The notes: generated by a model from the sequence alone, not told the origin. Counted from the first letter of the stretch, positions 53,750-64,000 are shown. The stretch is 64,000 bases of DNA from Fasciola hepatica (GCA_948099385.1 CANUEZ040000180.1:2171001-2235000); one strand, 5' to 3'. Made by a program: numbers and translations.

Positions 53750-56700
53750 GGTATATTTCTGGACCGTGGTCGAGAGGCAGGCATGTAAGCGTGATCAGAG
53801 TTTGCTATATCGCTGAATGAGATGGGAAATTCACAAATTTCAAAGAGAGATTCGTGCAACACAGCAACAATGGAATAAGGCTGAGGAGAGTTTAAATGAA
53901 TCAAAATGACCAGAGAATACACGGCGAACGCGAATTGATTTTAAGTCAACCGCGGCAATAGTAATGAATGGGCCGGATTTAGGAATGTTCAGACGGACAT
54001 TGGCTTAGGACGCAGGAAATAAAATATTCACAAGAATGATGCAAGAAAGTCGTCGGTAGTGCATATTCATCTTTGCTTGAAAGATAATTGGTGTTGAGAC
54101 TAAGGAGGCAGGGAGGAATTTCATGAAGGTTCGCAGAGGGACACTAATTTTCATAGATTTGCGGATATGAGAAGGAATAGTACCCCCCGAAAAGATGAGA
54201 CAATTTCCACGAGAAGTAGTGCGTGTCATCTGGTGTCGGCAGTTCGCACGTGGTGGAAAATGGATGAAGTTCCAGGAAGGAATAGTCAGCGATCGGAATG
54301 CCGTGTCTACGAGGAACAAAATAAGGCGAGACAGGGGTGAAAACCTTTGCAACAGACCACGTTATGCTGGTAAGTTGGCGAATAGGTTATTCTGTTGAGT
54401 TTCTTGTGGCTTTGCTGTGTCCGTGTTGGGCTTTTTGGGCAAGGGTTGGCTGCTGTTTTTGTTCGCTGTTTCATCATGGGAAGGAGTCGAGCATCGCCGA
54501 ATCTGGACCGATCACTTTTTAATTATGAGTTCCGCACGGTAGCTTCGACATCGAGAGGGTCTTGTAGTGAGAATTATTCAGTGAGCCTCAGAGGGGAATA
54601 TGCAGCAATACCAGGACTTCTGGTGGGTGAAACCCGGTGGCTAGATCGCATTCGCAGTAGCCAGCGTTTGGTGCGGTTGTAGACGGGCAGAGAAAAGGAT
54701 AAGCTGTCTGCACAATATATTACGGCCGGGCAGCGTGATGGCCGGGTGGTTCTGAAATTGAAAAAGGGAGGAATGCAGTCTGGGAGATGTTCCAGCTGAG
54801 GGTAGCGTGAGCAAAATAACAGATAAGAGTACGGAGGTTGGAAATGAGGCACAGTGGTCTTGGTGAAATGAGGAGTCGTTGGTATTGGGATTCGGTGTTC
54901 GTGAGGGCTAGCTGGGTTTACACTGCTAGGCAAAGTTATTGATTACCGATTCGGCTGTTCACCAGGAAGTCTTATCTTTAGGGGTTAATAAGGCCGCGGA
55001 GGTGCATTTGGACTATGGGGTCTGAGGGCTACTTGAGAAAGCAGCTGGGCAACACGGAGAACCTTGGTTGGCAGGTTTGCATACTAGGTCTAGGAGATAT
55101 GTGACAAATCCCACGGTGGAAGGAAGAAGCTGGGACACACTAAGAATCCAAAAGTCAAGTTTATATGATAGATCCAGAAGATGTATAACAAATCCTATTG
55201 TGGGGTATCTACAGGTCTAACGCTGCAGGCTGCTGTTAGGTAAGACTGTAAACTGGCGAGTGGGCTTAATTCTAGGACGAGAGGAAAGCCGCCTTCTCAC
55301 GAAGAGGAGGAAGAACAGATACGTGAGCGAAGAATACGGGCGCTTTCCCCTACTCTGTTACATGTGTGTTTATATATACTATAATGTCTACATGGATATA
55401 ATTAACGCTCTGATGAGACTTGTCCATCGTCTGATGTATCGACTTGTTGTCCGGAGCCACGCCGGTTTTGTAGCTGACGTCAACAAACATGCCAGGCGTG
55501 CATGAGAGTGTACGAGGTGATTGGAAATTAAAGCGGGAGGTTGGTGAGCATACGTGGAGAGACCAGTTTGCTATCACCCCAGTCAGTCTCGTGGGTAGGA
55601 ACCAAAAGCATGTCAAGCGGACAAGGGCGGTGTGGGGTTTTCTCTTTCGCAGGGTCAGGTCTGAGCTGATGAGAGACACCCATGATTGGAGTTTGCTCAT
55701 TTCCTTCACAGCCCGATGTTAATGGTATATATAGATCAATTCGATCCCACTAGGTCTTTTTTTCTCCACTTGTTTCTAACAAAGGGGGGTTGAGCTCATA
55801 TAGGAACTTTCCATAGCCCCTCCGCCCGACTGTAATGTTTTTACAACTGCTGTGGGTGGTCTGTTTCCCCCACATCCCGACGCAGCTATGGTGAAGGTGC
55901 CGTTAACATCAGGGGTTTTGTTTGCATGGGCTGAGAAAATACGGAATGGAGCTAAACAAACACATGGAGTAGGACAACAAATGTTGTAATGTACGAGCTT
56001 GCATATATGTTTCAGTCTCGTACAGCGCCAGACCGTGCCTGAAACCGCCAGAGTCCATTCTGGTGTGGTTGAGTTAGGCTCCACCAGTAGATGTTGTTGC
56101 ACACACGGAGAGAGGATAGCAGTCTAAGTTAGGTAGTGGATTCAGAAATCTTGGCGATGCAGACAAGCGTTCATGTTGGGGAATATTAAAGGAGGAAATT
56201 GAGGCCGACAGGTAGCTATTGGAAGGTGGATGTATAGGATGAAAGATTTTCAGCCGGGATGATTAGGGAATGCAAATTTCGGCTGGGCAAGAAAGCTGAG
56301 AGGAGCGGAAGCCAGAATGAATAAGAGAAGAGTCGAAGGATCAAGAAGTGAAGTAGTGGGTGGTGGGACCTAATTTCCAAGGATCCAGCACCACTGAACC
56401 ATTTGGTGTCAGGGGAAAACATCAATGGCTAAAAACCTTCAGCTAGAGTAAAGTTGTTTAACACGGCTGCCCTAGTACTATATAGCGAGGGAGGCAGTAA
56501 ATGTTTAGACGTAGTTGTAAAGACCGATTAGTGGATTAGATAAGGCAGGGTTGTGTAGGGGTTAGGTGATAGTAGGTGAACGTGGGTGAGTAGCAAGAAC
56601 CGGCAGGCATCTAGCTAGTTACAATTGTAAACGACAAAATCTGTATCCTTCTGCGATGTGAGTTATGAGCTGTATACGTAAAAAAGTGATAGTAAATAGT

Positions 56701-56950
56701 AAGCCTAGCGTCTGTCGTTAGGCAGGAAATGGCAGGTTTGTTATATGGTGACATGATCCTAGCAGTGGAACACGTTTTCGAGGGCCAGCTCTATGGATAG
56801 CAGAGAGCGTGATGGGAGACGGAAGCCAGAGTTCTAAAGTTCGATGCCTTCTTCATAGGCTCGATCCTCAGATATGCTGGCTTTAGTCAAATATGACATA
56901 TGGCTAACGGTACGTTGTGATTTCAGAGACTGGCTAGACTGGGTTATTGA
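53750..56950 (-). other. Probable 3' region of LINE-A, C-poor on the plus strand
   Basis: No coding motif is visible in 3.2 kb. The plus strand is poor in C over most of it. Around 54,780 the plus strand reads GTCTGGGAGATGTTCCAGCT, close to GTCTGGAGAGTGTTCCAGCT at about 61,560. Each lies roughly 1.0-1.1 kb before a copy of the 52-bp sequence, so the two flanks appear to be the same repeat. Minus frames of up to 119 codons (54,574-54,933; 55,350-55,709) are probably composition-driven. Confidence 0.45.
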
Positions 56951-58554
56951 CGCACATTTGCGAATGGCCAGGGGTAGCTTATTCTAAAGCTTTGAATATT
57001 TAATGGGAAAGAAGTTGGATCTTATTGCCAACCTGGACTGTGGGATGGTTAGGCTGAAGTCTCTGTAGTGCAGAGGGTAAGATGAGGGTAGGGAAAAGTG
57101 TATCGATTTGGTAGAAGTGAGCGCAGAACGATGAATAAGTCTATATAGGAAACACGAGTTAAGCCTGATATGTCTAAGCCATGGGGGGTCAATCTTTATT
57201 GGAGTGCATCGCTCTTTTTAGCTCAGTGGAGAAGGATATCCCGTTAGCTTCGTAGTGAAGGTGCGCTGGACTTTCTCCAGGCGTATTCTATCCAATTTAG
57301 ACATTTCGGAGAAGATTATGGGGCAATATTCGAGGTGGGGTCTAGCATGGGATTGGTATGTAAGGAGAATACCATGTTTCATTTTAAATGATCTAAGGAC
57401 TAGGCTTATTATCTGTTTGGCCCTGGCCGACTGAAATGAGACATGTCCCGAGAATTGTAGATTGTTAGTGTGTCGAAGCCCAAGATCCTTCACTGATGAG
57501 CTTGAGGCGATGGTTATTTGGTTCAGTGACAGAATTCCGAGAGGGACTTGACATCTGTAGGTTGTGTAGAAGCTTTTGGATGTTGGGAAGCACATCTGCC
57601 ACGAAGTGCTCCATTGATCAAGTTTCTCAAGATCATTATCTATTTCAGACAGCGCTGTGCTTAAATCTTGATGGCGGAACTCATAAAAGATTTTGATGTC
57701 GTCCGCGAAGAGGAAAGGTTTGCCTTGTTGCACAATCGAAAAAATGTCGTCGAAACAGAGTAAGAAAAAAGCGGACCGAAAACACTTCCTTGTATAACTC
57801 CACTGGTGACAGGCACCGGTTGCGATAGATGACCATTAGCATATACAACCTGGGTTCGGCCCGACAGGTAGGAAGTGATCCGTGATAAAAGAGGGTCATC
57901 GGTACTGTAGGCCCGGAGTTTTGTTAACAACCGGGAGTGAAGAACTCGGTCAAATGCCTTGGTCATATCGAGGTAGATGATAATAATAGATCTTCCGTTG
58001 TCAGCCGCCGTAGTCAGTAGGTTGAAGAAATCAAACTGGCTTGTGGTACAAGAATATGACTTTAAGAACTCATGTTGACCGCTGTGAATGAGGTTACGGG
58101 AAATGAGATAATTAGACATCCGCTGTTTAATCAAAGGCCCCGTTATTCTGTCAGCTAAAAGGGTATGGTTGATAGGACGATAATTTGAGGGGTCATGCAC
58201 TGGATCGTTTTTGTGGATAGGAATAATGGTTGACGTTTTCCACTGGGATGGAAAGATGCCATGTTTAGGGGATAAGTTATAGAGATTCATAAGGATAGCA
58301 GCGACGTCAGTTCCACCAAGATGAAAGAGTGCTGGGGGGATGCCGTCATAGCCACGGCGGGGGGAGGGTCTTACACAAAGCAGTAGGTGGGCCAAGTCGT
58401 TCAAACTGAATTCCATGTCAGAGAGAACTTGCTCGGTGGTGAGGGGTACGGGTGGCGGATCTGAAGTGGCGTCAGTAGTCATAGATTCTGAAAAGAAGGT
58501 ATTGAGCTCCTCGGCAACTTCGGCTGCTGATTTATTCTGCGTGTTGTTTCCCAA
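56950..58554 (-). pseudogene. LINE-A reverse transcriptase
   Basis: The 297-codon frame 58,554-57,661 holds 'RRGYDGIPPALFHLGG', 'PSNYRPINHTLLADRITGPL', 'IIIIYLDMTKAFDRVLHSRL' (motif A D kept) and 'VTSGVIQGSVFGPLF' (motif B). After one shift, 57,733-57,218 has 'KPFLFADDIKIFYEF' (FADD intact), 'SVKDLGLRHTNNLQFSGHVS' and 'ARPHLEYCPIIFSEM'. C-terminal sequence ('LRHIRLNSCFLYRLIHRSAL') runs on to about 56.95 kb in another frame. With only a few breaks it is the youngest-looking LINE RT here. Confidence 0.92.
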
Positions 58555-58619
58555 AATTTAGTAGAGTATCCCGGAGGACTCTCTCCGATTTCTGATCTTT
58601 AGCAGTCGGACAATCGGTA

Positions 58620-59851
58620 CTATCTGTCGAAGTAATTCAAGGCCGAAAGCCCCTGGTTTTTCAGCAGTTCATTAGTCCGAAGACTGATGGTTACAGAGAG
58701 AAAGTTGCAATAGTATGGAGAAGTCTTTGGTTTTATTATAGATCTTCTGCAGTGTTGCGTGTTTGTTTTGTGGCCTTGTTTGTTAAGAGCTGCGGGCTTA
58801 AGAGCGGTTGGTCTTGATGGTGATGACTGCTGGCAGGCAGCTACGTAGCTTATAGTAGAGTACGTCACCGGCGAGCTGAGGGTCGTGCTGCAGGAAGAAG
58901 TCATCTCAGCAGAGGGTCGAATCGTGGGTTTGAGGTTTATCCAGTTGATCGTGAGTAGGGGCTTTTGAGGTGAGCTATATATGGGGCCCATGGGTCCGGC
59001 TGTCAACCTGCAAGATACAATTCTATGGTCACTGTCTGGGAAGAGATTGAGGGCGGTAGTTGTCACATCCGATAGGCCATTGGTAAGTATCAGGTCGAGT
59101 ATGCTTTTTCTTCCGGTTTATGTCATTACGTGCTGGACCCAGAGAACTGCGCGTATGGTCGAAACGAAGTTTGTGAAGTATCGGGGTGATGACATGGTTC
59201 CCAGCAGATACTAGGTGCATGGAAATCGCCAGCAATGAGTTTTGGCGAAGAGCGTAATAGTGCAGATTGGTCAAAAGTGTTGACTACGTGGGTGAGGTTC
59301 ATGATGTATGAATTGGGCGGTCGATAAACGCAACCGATATAGAGGGGAGAGTTGGCCAGAAGAACCGTTGCCCATAGTGAGTCCTGAATTGCGCCCAGTG
59401 TTACATCAGAGAGAGGAATGGTGGGTAAGCTGCTTTTACCGTGGATTAGACAGCCTCCTCCACTATGACGACAATTTTTCATGGAGGTTTGATAACCATC
59501 AATAGAAATTTGGTCCAATGGGACAGAATCATTTAGCCAGGTTTCGGTTATGACAATGATGTCGAAGTCGGAAGATAGTACTATATTATGGAGAGTGTGG
59601 GTTTTATTCAGTAATGAATGAGCGTAAATGAGGAGCAAGGTAAATGCAACTGTATCGTCATGGCGTAGAGTAGGAACAACCATCGGAGGGTGTTGATGGC
59701 TAACACTACCGAGGTGGTAAACATCATTAGGTGGACTAATAACGTCAGGATTGTCATATATAGAAGCGATGGAGTCTAAATAGGAGTTAAAAGTGGGGAG
59801 CCGGCTATGTAAAGAAGGGGTGAAGCTGGGTTGGTGGAGGGGTGCTGTCAA
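58620..59851 (-). pseudogene. LINE-A endonuclease and linker
   Basis: The 241-codon frame 59,851-59,126 has 'IIVITETWLNDSVPLDQISI', 'SPLYIGCVYRPPNSYIMNL' and 'PKLIAGDFHAPSICWEP', an APE-type endonuclease with the E of ETW and D of GDF kept. After a shift the 59,066-58,620 frame carries 'LNLFPDSDHRIVSC' with the SDH block, then a basic linker towards RT. The expected 'LDLILTN' block lies in a third phase at about 59.1 kb. The start at 59,851 follows a proline-rich stretch. Confidence 0.9.
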
Positions 59852-60430
59852 GAAAAAATTGGTCGTTTACGGAGATGGGATTTCCGAGGTTGTGGAAGTA
59901 GCCAGGTGGGGGGTTAAATGCTGAGGTAATGGGTGACGGCATGTGAGATGGTAGAAAGTAGTGGTGACTGGGTTCAACGGGATACGCAGGGAGTGGGTAG
60001 CTATCGCTCGACCAGGACCTACGGAATAACCGTAGTTGGTTGGGCTGGCCCATCCTGTGTTCAGGAAAGAGTTTGGAGCTTGAAGATCGAGGCCGTTGGG
60101 TATAATTCAACTGGGGGTTACTTATTTGTATCACTGGAGGAGAGAGAAGTTGGTTACAGAGGTTCGGCCGGAGGTGCTGGCGCTCAGCCTGATGACTGGG
60201 AAACTGCTTCGGGATACTATGAGAATATGGTGTGTTTTATCCCGATGTATGGTAATGCGTTACTCGGTGGCCGTCTTTGCCTGTATTGTAAATTGGAGTT
60301 GGGAGGACCTTGTCGATTAGCCGAGGTACCACTCTAATACAGCGAGGCGGGGTTGGCAGCTTCAGTGTGATGCAGGGTTGCGTCCCCTGGATTATTTGGG
60401 GTGTACTTGGAGTGCGTGGTGGGGGTTCTA
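59805..60430 (-). other. LINE-A proline-rich leader
   Basis: A minus frame of 109 codons (59,805-60,134) is rich in P, S, H and F and overlaps the endonuclease start by 47 nt in another phase. From 60.13 kb to the 52-bp sequence at 60,429 no motif is seen. The upstream part of LINE-B looks similar in composition. No ORF1 can be named, and LINE-A may be 5'-truncated. Confidence 0.4.
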
Positions 60431-60480
60431 TAGTATATTTCTTGACCGTGGTCAATACACATGCACAAGGCAAGATCAGA
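60429..60480. repeat. 52-bp sequence shared with the BEL-1 RT insertion
   Basis: It is identical to 37,848-37,899 at 51 of 52 positions; the single difference is G/C at the centre. It contains TTGACCGTGGTCAA, a 6-bp inverted repeat around two bases. A degraded relative occupies 53,750-53,800 (shared ATATTTCT, ACCGTGGTC, GATCAGAG). I interpret it as the 3' terminus of the LINE-A family. Confidence 0.85.
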
Positions 60481-62815
60481 GTATACAGCAGTACATGTCA
60501 ATGTGAGGTATTCACAAATTCTAAATTTATAAATCACAGCAACCGAAATACACCAGTAAAGTCATGTAGTGTTTGAGTAAACAAAAGTGGTAATGGTTGA
60601 GGCGGGAATTCCAAATCGGTTTCGAAATCACTGGGGGCGGTGTGGATAGCTGGACAGTCGTGGGATTGCTGATATAAGCGACAAATGGACGGTCACTAAC
60701 AAGTAACCGGGCGGAAGAGATGCCAAAGAACATTGTTAGAAGTAAAGCAAGCATGGGGCTTCCAACGTGCAGTCAGAGATACCAGCGGAATATTGGACGC
60801 TGATCCAGCATTGGGTAACTAATTGTGGAAGAAGCATGTGAAATAAAGTCAAGTGAGTCAGTGGTAATAATAAAACGGACCTTTTGTGCGGGTGATTACA
60901 GTGTCATATGGAAATTCAAATGAAGGCGAAAAGCTTCGCAGGGACTTCAGTGAACTTTTGAAGAGCATGAATGGTGTATGGACATATAACGGGCTTTTAA
61001 AGAAAAGTAAAGCCGTCAATGAAACGGATTAGTGGAGACAAACGTCAATGGTTCGGCTAGGCATGAGTTGGAAGAGTGTAAAATGTTTTCTTTTGTGTTC
61101 GATAGAAAATTGGTAATCATATTATGGTTGGCTGCAGATGGCTGGTATTCTGTTCCGTAAAGACCTTCGTTGCAGGTGGTGGCAGGTAGAATGTTGTGGG
61201 AAGCAGGTAAAAAAAGGGCTGGTTTGACGAAGTTGACAGCTGCGAAGGCTGGGTCTCGGCCATTGGTTTCGTACTGCAACGCGGGAAGAATTGAACTGTT
61301 GGATTGGATTATTTGGGAATAGACGTTGAGCGGATGTGTTGATGGTTGGTGTCAGGAATCACCTCTGCGATCCGGTGAGACTTTCATGAGGTTTTGTTAA
61401 TCCGTGTACGGTGCCCCATGTAACGTCAGCAGGCGAGAGTATAGGTTTAAACCATTGATCAAATCGTCCAGTCCTAACGGTTATCCGGAATAAACGTCGA
61501 TTCGGCCGATGGCTACCCAAGTAACCAATGCAATCTGGAAGAGATCAGGAGTGCGGCAGTCTGGAGAGTGTTCCAGCTGTGGGTTATGATTATCGTTTAT
61601 ATGGAAGCAAGAAAATGAACAATTTGTTATCCGAACAGTTAGTTATCGTTTGGCTAGTGGACAGGTCTATTAGGGATCCCTAGACGGAGACTGGTAGCTT
61701 TCTAGGGCAGTTGGGTGGATTGTAGAGATTTGGGGCGATATCAGGTAGGCGGTGGATGAGTAGGGGCTGTCCGTTTGGGAACCAGGAATAAAACAATAGT
61801 AGATGGTCTGGTCTGGAAGAAGAATGAGAAAATAGGAAGATAACAGTCTGGTCAGTTCACCAGCTGTGTTCGAGGACGGCAAACAGTAAAAAGGGGGAAA
61901 AACACTGAGTGTTAAAATGAGGATTTTTCATGTGAGGGCAAACGTGCTGGTATTCGGTAGGGGCATACGGATTCCGGTTGGAATGGGGTCTTAACTTACC
62001 ATGAGCATATGCGTGGAGAAGTAAAGCCTAGATACTAAGGAATGGTAATCCGTGTGGCAAGGCTTCAGTGTACGATAAAGGCGCAAAAAAAGCAGGATGG
62101 AACGGCTGAGTTCTAGCCTGAGCCAGGAATTAAGTGAGAGCGAGCACCCATCGCTAAAGGACGGAACGGTTTCATTTATATATACGCAAATTTTGTGTAG
62201 TAACATGGCACAATCTAGTTAGGAAGGGGGACGAGTGAGTGGAGCATACCCAAGGTATATATATATATATTGATGTATACGTAGGTGCGATCATCGGACG
62301 GGTCATGCGAAAGCGGTCGGACGCAAAAGACTACGGCAAGGAAAGTGAGATAGAGTGGCACAGCTGAGGATCAACGGTTAACGGAAAGAAGAATAAAAGT
62401 TAAGCACGGGCTCATCGGTGCGGCGGATCTTAAAGGCACATTGAGGCCATGAAACGTGAGACTAAAGGGAAAACGCCTAAGTGTGGCTAGAACTTTCAAT
62501 GGGAAAGTTAGTATTTCGCCTAGAGTGGTCATTGAGCAGGAGTAAAGACCAAGTTCTGCATGAAATTACAGAAGAACCTTAGCTGGGGGACAGGGTGGGA
62601 GCAGAAATGGTAACGTCATAACTGGGTGTTGAGTTCAGTTAGTGAGTCACGCTAAGTGCGATGAATCAGAATGAATTTTCCAGTTCGAAATCGCAGAGGT
62701 GGTGAGGGAAGTATGAGTGGTGGGACCTGGTGCGGAAGAGAGGCATTGTAAGCTGAGATATCGAGGAGCGTTGAGTTACTTACCATGATTGTGTTAATAA
62801 TTATAGGACAGTAGT
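60480..62815 (-). other. C-poor stretch, probable 3' region of a second LINE-A-type copy
   Basis: The plus strand is again rich in G and A and low in C. Near 61,560 it shares a 20-bp-scale match with 54,780 in the LINE-A 3' region, and it ends at the 52-bp sequence. No RT or endonuclease motif occurs, so this would be only the 3' part of a copy. A short TA run lies at about 62,254-62,270. Minus frames of up to 93 codons have no domain. Confidence 0.4.
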
Positions 62816-62817
62816 AA

Positions 62818-62860
<43 letters not shown>
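62818..62860. repeat. TA dinucleotide repeat
   Basis: About 21 uninterrupted TA units lie directly before the first arm of the PLE inverted repeat. No second TA run appears on the far side within the window. AT-rich simple repeats are plausible PLE landing sites, which is inference from position. Confidence 0.95.
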
Positions 62861-62862
<2 letters not shown>

Positions 62863-63164
62863 GAGAAGACAGATTGGCGAACAAGCTCGTTTTCAGTGAT
62901 TCATACTCATGCCATTACATCACAATATATTACGACAAGTTGAGGAATTGGACATATATAATATGCGAGGAATAATCCACATCCGGTCGTGATTAAGCCT
63001 GGATTATAATTATTTCCCTTCCTTTTTTATGTCACCAATAATCTCTATGACTTCCTGTTTCTCTAATTGGTCCAATACCTCAACTTGTCGTAATATATTG
63101 TGATGTAATGGCATGAGTATGAATCACTGAAAACGAGCTTGTTCGCCAATCTGTCTTCTCATAA
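62859..63164. repeat. Inverted repeat at the PLE 5' end
   Basis: The left arm begins TTATGAGAAGACAGATTGGC and the right arm ends in its complement, GCCAATCTGTCTTCTCATAA. The arms are nearly identical over 94 bp. The ORF ATG (63,164) sits at the end of the right arm. I looked in both arms for a hammerhead ribozyme core (CTGANGA ... GAAA), which some PLEs carry, and did not find one by eye. Confidence 0.92.
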
Positions 63165-63817
63165 TGTGCTCATTGGGAATAATCAGTCAACTGAAACAGG
63201 CCAAAGACCCGGACGTACTAAAAGAACTTAACAAGTACATTAAGTTCTGTACGAAACTGGCACTGGCGAGAGCTCACGTTCAGTTTCTCGAACAGTGTAT
63301 TAATGAGTCTATATTTTTGAAGCAGTACTTTTCTGTGTTGAAAAGAAACCGGATATTCACATCAAGTGCAGCACTTAGGCGCCAAGCGCTTAATGAGCAG
63401 GATACTGTGCGTAAACATATCGTGGATTTAGAACGGACATTTTTGTCATCTTCTCGTGCTCTTGATCAGTTAACATTGGAAGAGATTCAATCCTTTGACG
63501 AATACGTCCAGTTAATTATCCAAAAGCAAGTGAATCAGAAACGTGAAATGCTATCAAAACGGATTAAAGGATCGAAACCAGCGAGTGAGTTCCCACCGAA
63601 CCCTGAGAGCTTTGTGCACAATTTATCTGACTTCCAGTTAGACAAAACGTCGCTTGAGGTGTTATCCCTGGGACCCAAATTCTGCTGCCCAAGCAACCAA
63701 AGTAAACAACTAGACCTGCAGGTGGAATTTGATAATCTTTACGCTCAGTTGTCCAGCTTACTCCCTTCGTCACAGGTGGAATTACAGAATTTCAAATCCA
63801 CCTTAGTGAATACGTGA
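63164..63817 (+). CDS. PLE N-terminal ORF
   Basis: The 217-codon frame has a charged, helix-prone first half ('LNEQDTVRKHIVDLERTFLS', 'QLIIQKQVNQKREMLSKRIK') and then 'SFVHNLSDFQLDKTSLEVLS' with 'LGPKFCCP'. That NLS...L....VLSLGPKFC segment is the conserved block in front of the RT of Penelope-like elements. It ends at a TGA at 63,815. The RT continues one phase away from about 63,810, so either a single-base change broke one long ORF or two products are made; decay is likelier. The upstream inverted repeat defines the start. Confidence 0.85.
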   Translation: MCSLGIISQLKQAKDPDVLKELNKYIKFCTKLALARAHVQFLEQCINESIFLKQYFSVLKRNRIFTSSAALRRQALNEQDTVRKHIVDLERTFLSSSRALDQLTLEEIQSFDEYVQLIIQKQVNQKREMLSKRIKGSKPASEFPPNPESFVHNLSDFQLDKTSLEVLSLGPKFCCPSNQSKQLDLQVEFDNLYAQLSSLLPSSQVELQNFKSTLVNT

Positions 63818-64000
63818 ATACCAATATCATACGGCTAAGGCATCAACAAGTGGGCTATTAAGGACAGAACATATAAAGCGTCTGAGGGAATTACAAAAGA
63901 ATAATGACATCATTATATCGAAACCGGACAAGGGTGCAGGTATAGTACTCCTGAATAAGTCAGACTATATCACCAAAATGGAAACCATTTTGAATGACAC
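63810..64000 (+). pseudogene. PLE reverse transcriptase, N-terminal end (partial)
   Basis: In the phase starting at 63,810 the plus strand reads 'LLRTEHIKRLRELQKNNDII' and 'ISKPDKGAGIVLLNKSDYIT', the first conserved RT block of PLEs (D..I..ADKGG..V...K..Y). It is open to the window edge. By homology the catalytic motifs and a GIY-YIG endonuclease like the one at 40.9-41.3 kb would follow outside the window. Confidence 0.88.

Larger units (their letters stand above)
53750..60430 (-). mobile_element. LINE-A: CR1-like non-LTR retrotransposon
   Basis: Minus order is a proline-rich leader (60.13-59.8 kb), endonuclease (59.85-58.9 kb), linker, RT (58.55-57.2 kb), C-terminal region (to about 56.95 kb), then about 3.2 kb of C-rich minus-strand sequence ending at a degraded copy of the 52-bp end sequence (53,750-53,800). 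It is the best-preserved LINE here. The 5' limit at 60,430 is set by the next copy of the 52-bp sequence. Treating the 3.2 kb as its 3' region is inference. Confidence 0.7.
62859..64000 (+). mobile_element. Penelope-like element, 5' part, runs off the window end
   Basis: It starts with a 94-bp inverted repeat (62,859-62,952 and 63,070-63,164, loop 117 bp), followed by an N-terminal ORF (63,164-63,817) and the start of the RT (63,810-64,000). PLEs often have such inverted terminal copies in front of the ORF. The region around 63.13 kb matches the tail of the PLE fragment in BEL-2 (CTGAAAACGAGCTTGTTCGC at both), so the two are the same or close families. Confidence 0.88.

Noticed and set aside
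55380..55480. Hammerhead-like CTGATGAG near 55.41 kb
   Set aside because: The second core part (GAAA) with pairing stems is absent nearby.
54574..55709. Two 119-codon minus ORFs behind LINE-A
   Set aside because: Same composition effect; no motif, and the region matches a repeat flank at 61.56 kb.
62859..63164. Hammerhead ribozyme in the PLE inverted repeat
   Set aside because: Known in some PLEs, but no CTGANGA followed by GAAA with pairing arms could be found in either arm or in the tail at 41.64-41.75 kb.

Overview
The window looks like animal, probably flatworm, genomic DNA. It has no operon-like gene packing, and everything recognisable is a retroelement of a kind abundant in trematodes and cestodes: BEL/Pao and Ty3/gypsy LTR elements, RTE and CR1/jockey-like LINEs, and Penelope-like elements (PLEs) with a GIY-YIG endonuclease. 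The flatworm assignment is inference from that mix. I found no convincing host exon, tRNA, rRNA or spliced-leader gene. Almost all coding remnants carry stops and frameshifts, so the window reads as a transposon graveyard within intergenic or intronic DNA.

Left part (1-34.3 kb): isolated, badly decayed elements separated by DNA I cannot assign. They are a jockey/CR1-like LINE at the left edge (LINE-E, minus), two small RT scraps near 4.2-4.75 kb, a long CR1-like LINE (LINE-B, minus, about 4.9-12 kb), an RTE LINE (minus, 16.15-18.75 kb), a Ty3/gypsy internal region (minus, 24.6-26.6 kb), RT scraps at 28.6 and 30.7 kb, and a jockey/CR1-like LINE (LINE-C, plus, 31.6-33.4 kb).

Central part (34.3-53.75 kb): a nested stack, all coding on the minus strand. 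A LINE (LINE-F) is split into pieces ending at 34,562 and beginning at 48,172. Between them lies BEL-1, whose LTRs have TGTAACG/CGTTACA ends. The 5' LTR of BEL-1 was hit by BEL-2, a complete LTR-gag-pol-LTR element with a near-perfect 5-bp target duplication. The 3' LTR of BEL-2 was hit by a 1,051-bp PLE fragment flanked by a 7-bp GAATTCT duplication. BEL-1 also carries a 58-bp insertion inside its RT. Removing the inserts restores LTRs of the expected length, and the inner element has less-diverged LTRs than the outer one, so sequence and layout agree on the order of insertion. A third BEL element (BEL-3, 48.6-53.75 kb) lies beside the stack and has lost its 5' end.

Right part (53.75-64 kb): a relatively readable CR1-like LINE (LINE-A, minus) with a long C-rich (minus-strand) 3' region, preceded by what may be the 3' region of another copy. 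A 52-bp sequence marks both of these 3' ends and is also the 58-bp insert in BEL-1. The window closes with the 5' part of a PLE (plus strand) that starts in a long TA repeat, opens with a 94-bp inverted repeat, and runs off the end inside its reverse transcriptase.

The elements do not form a pathway. The main content is the insertion history, the decay pattern (YVDD retained in all three BEL RTs while RNase H acid residues are lost in two), and the shared 52-bp end sequence. I saw no novel defence or metabolic system.
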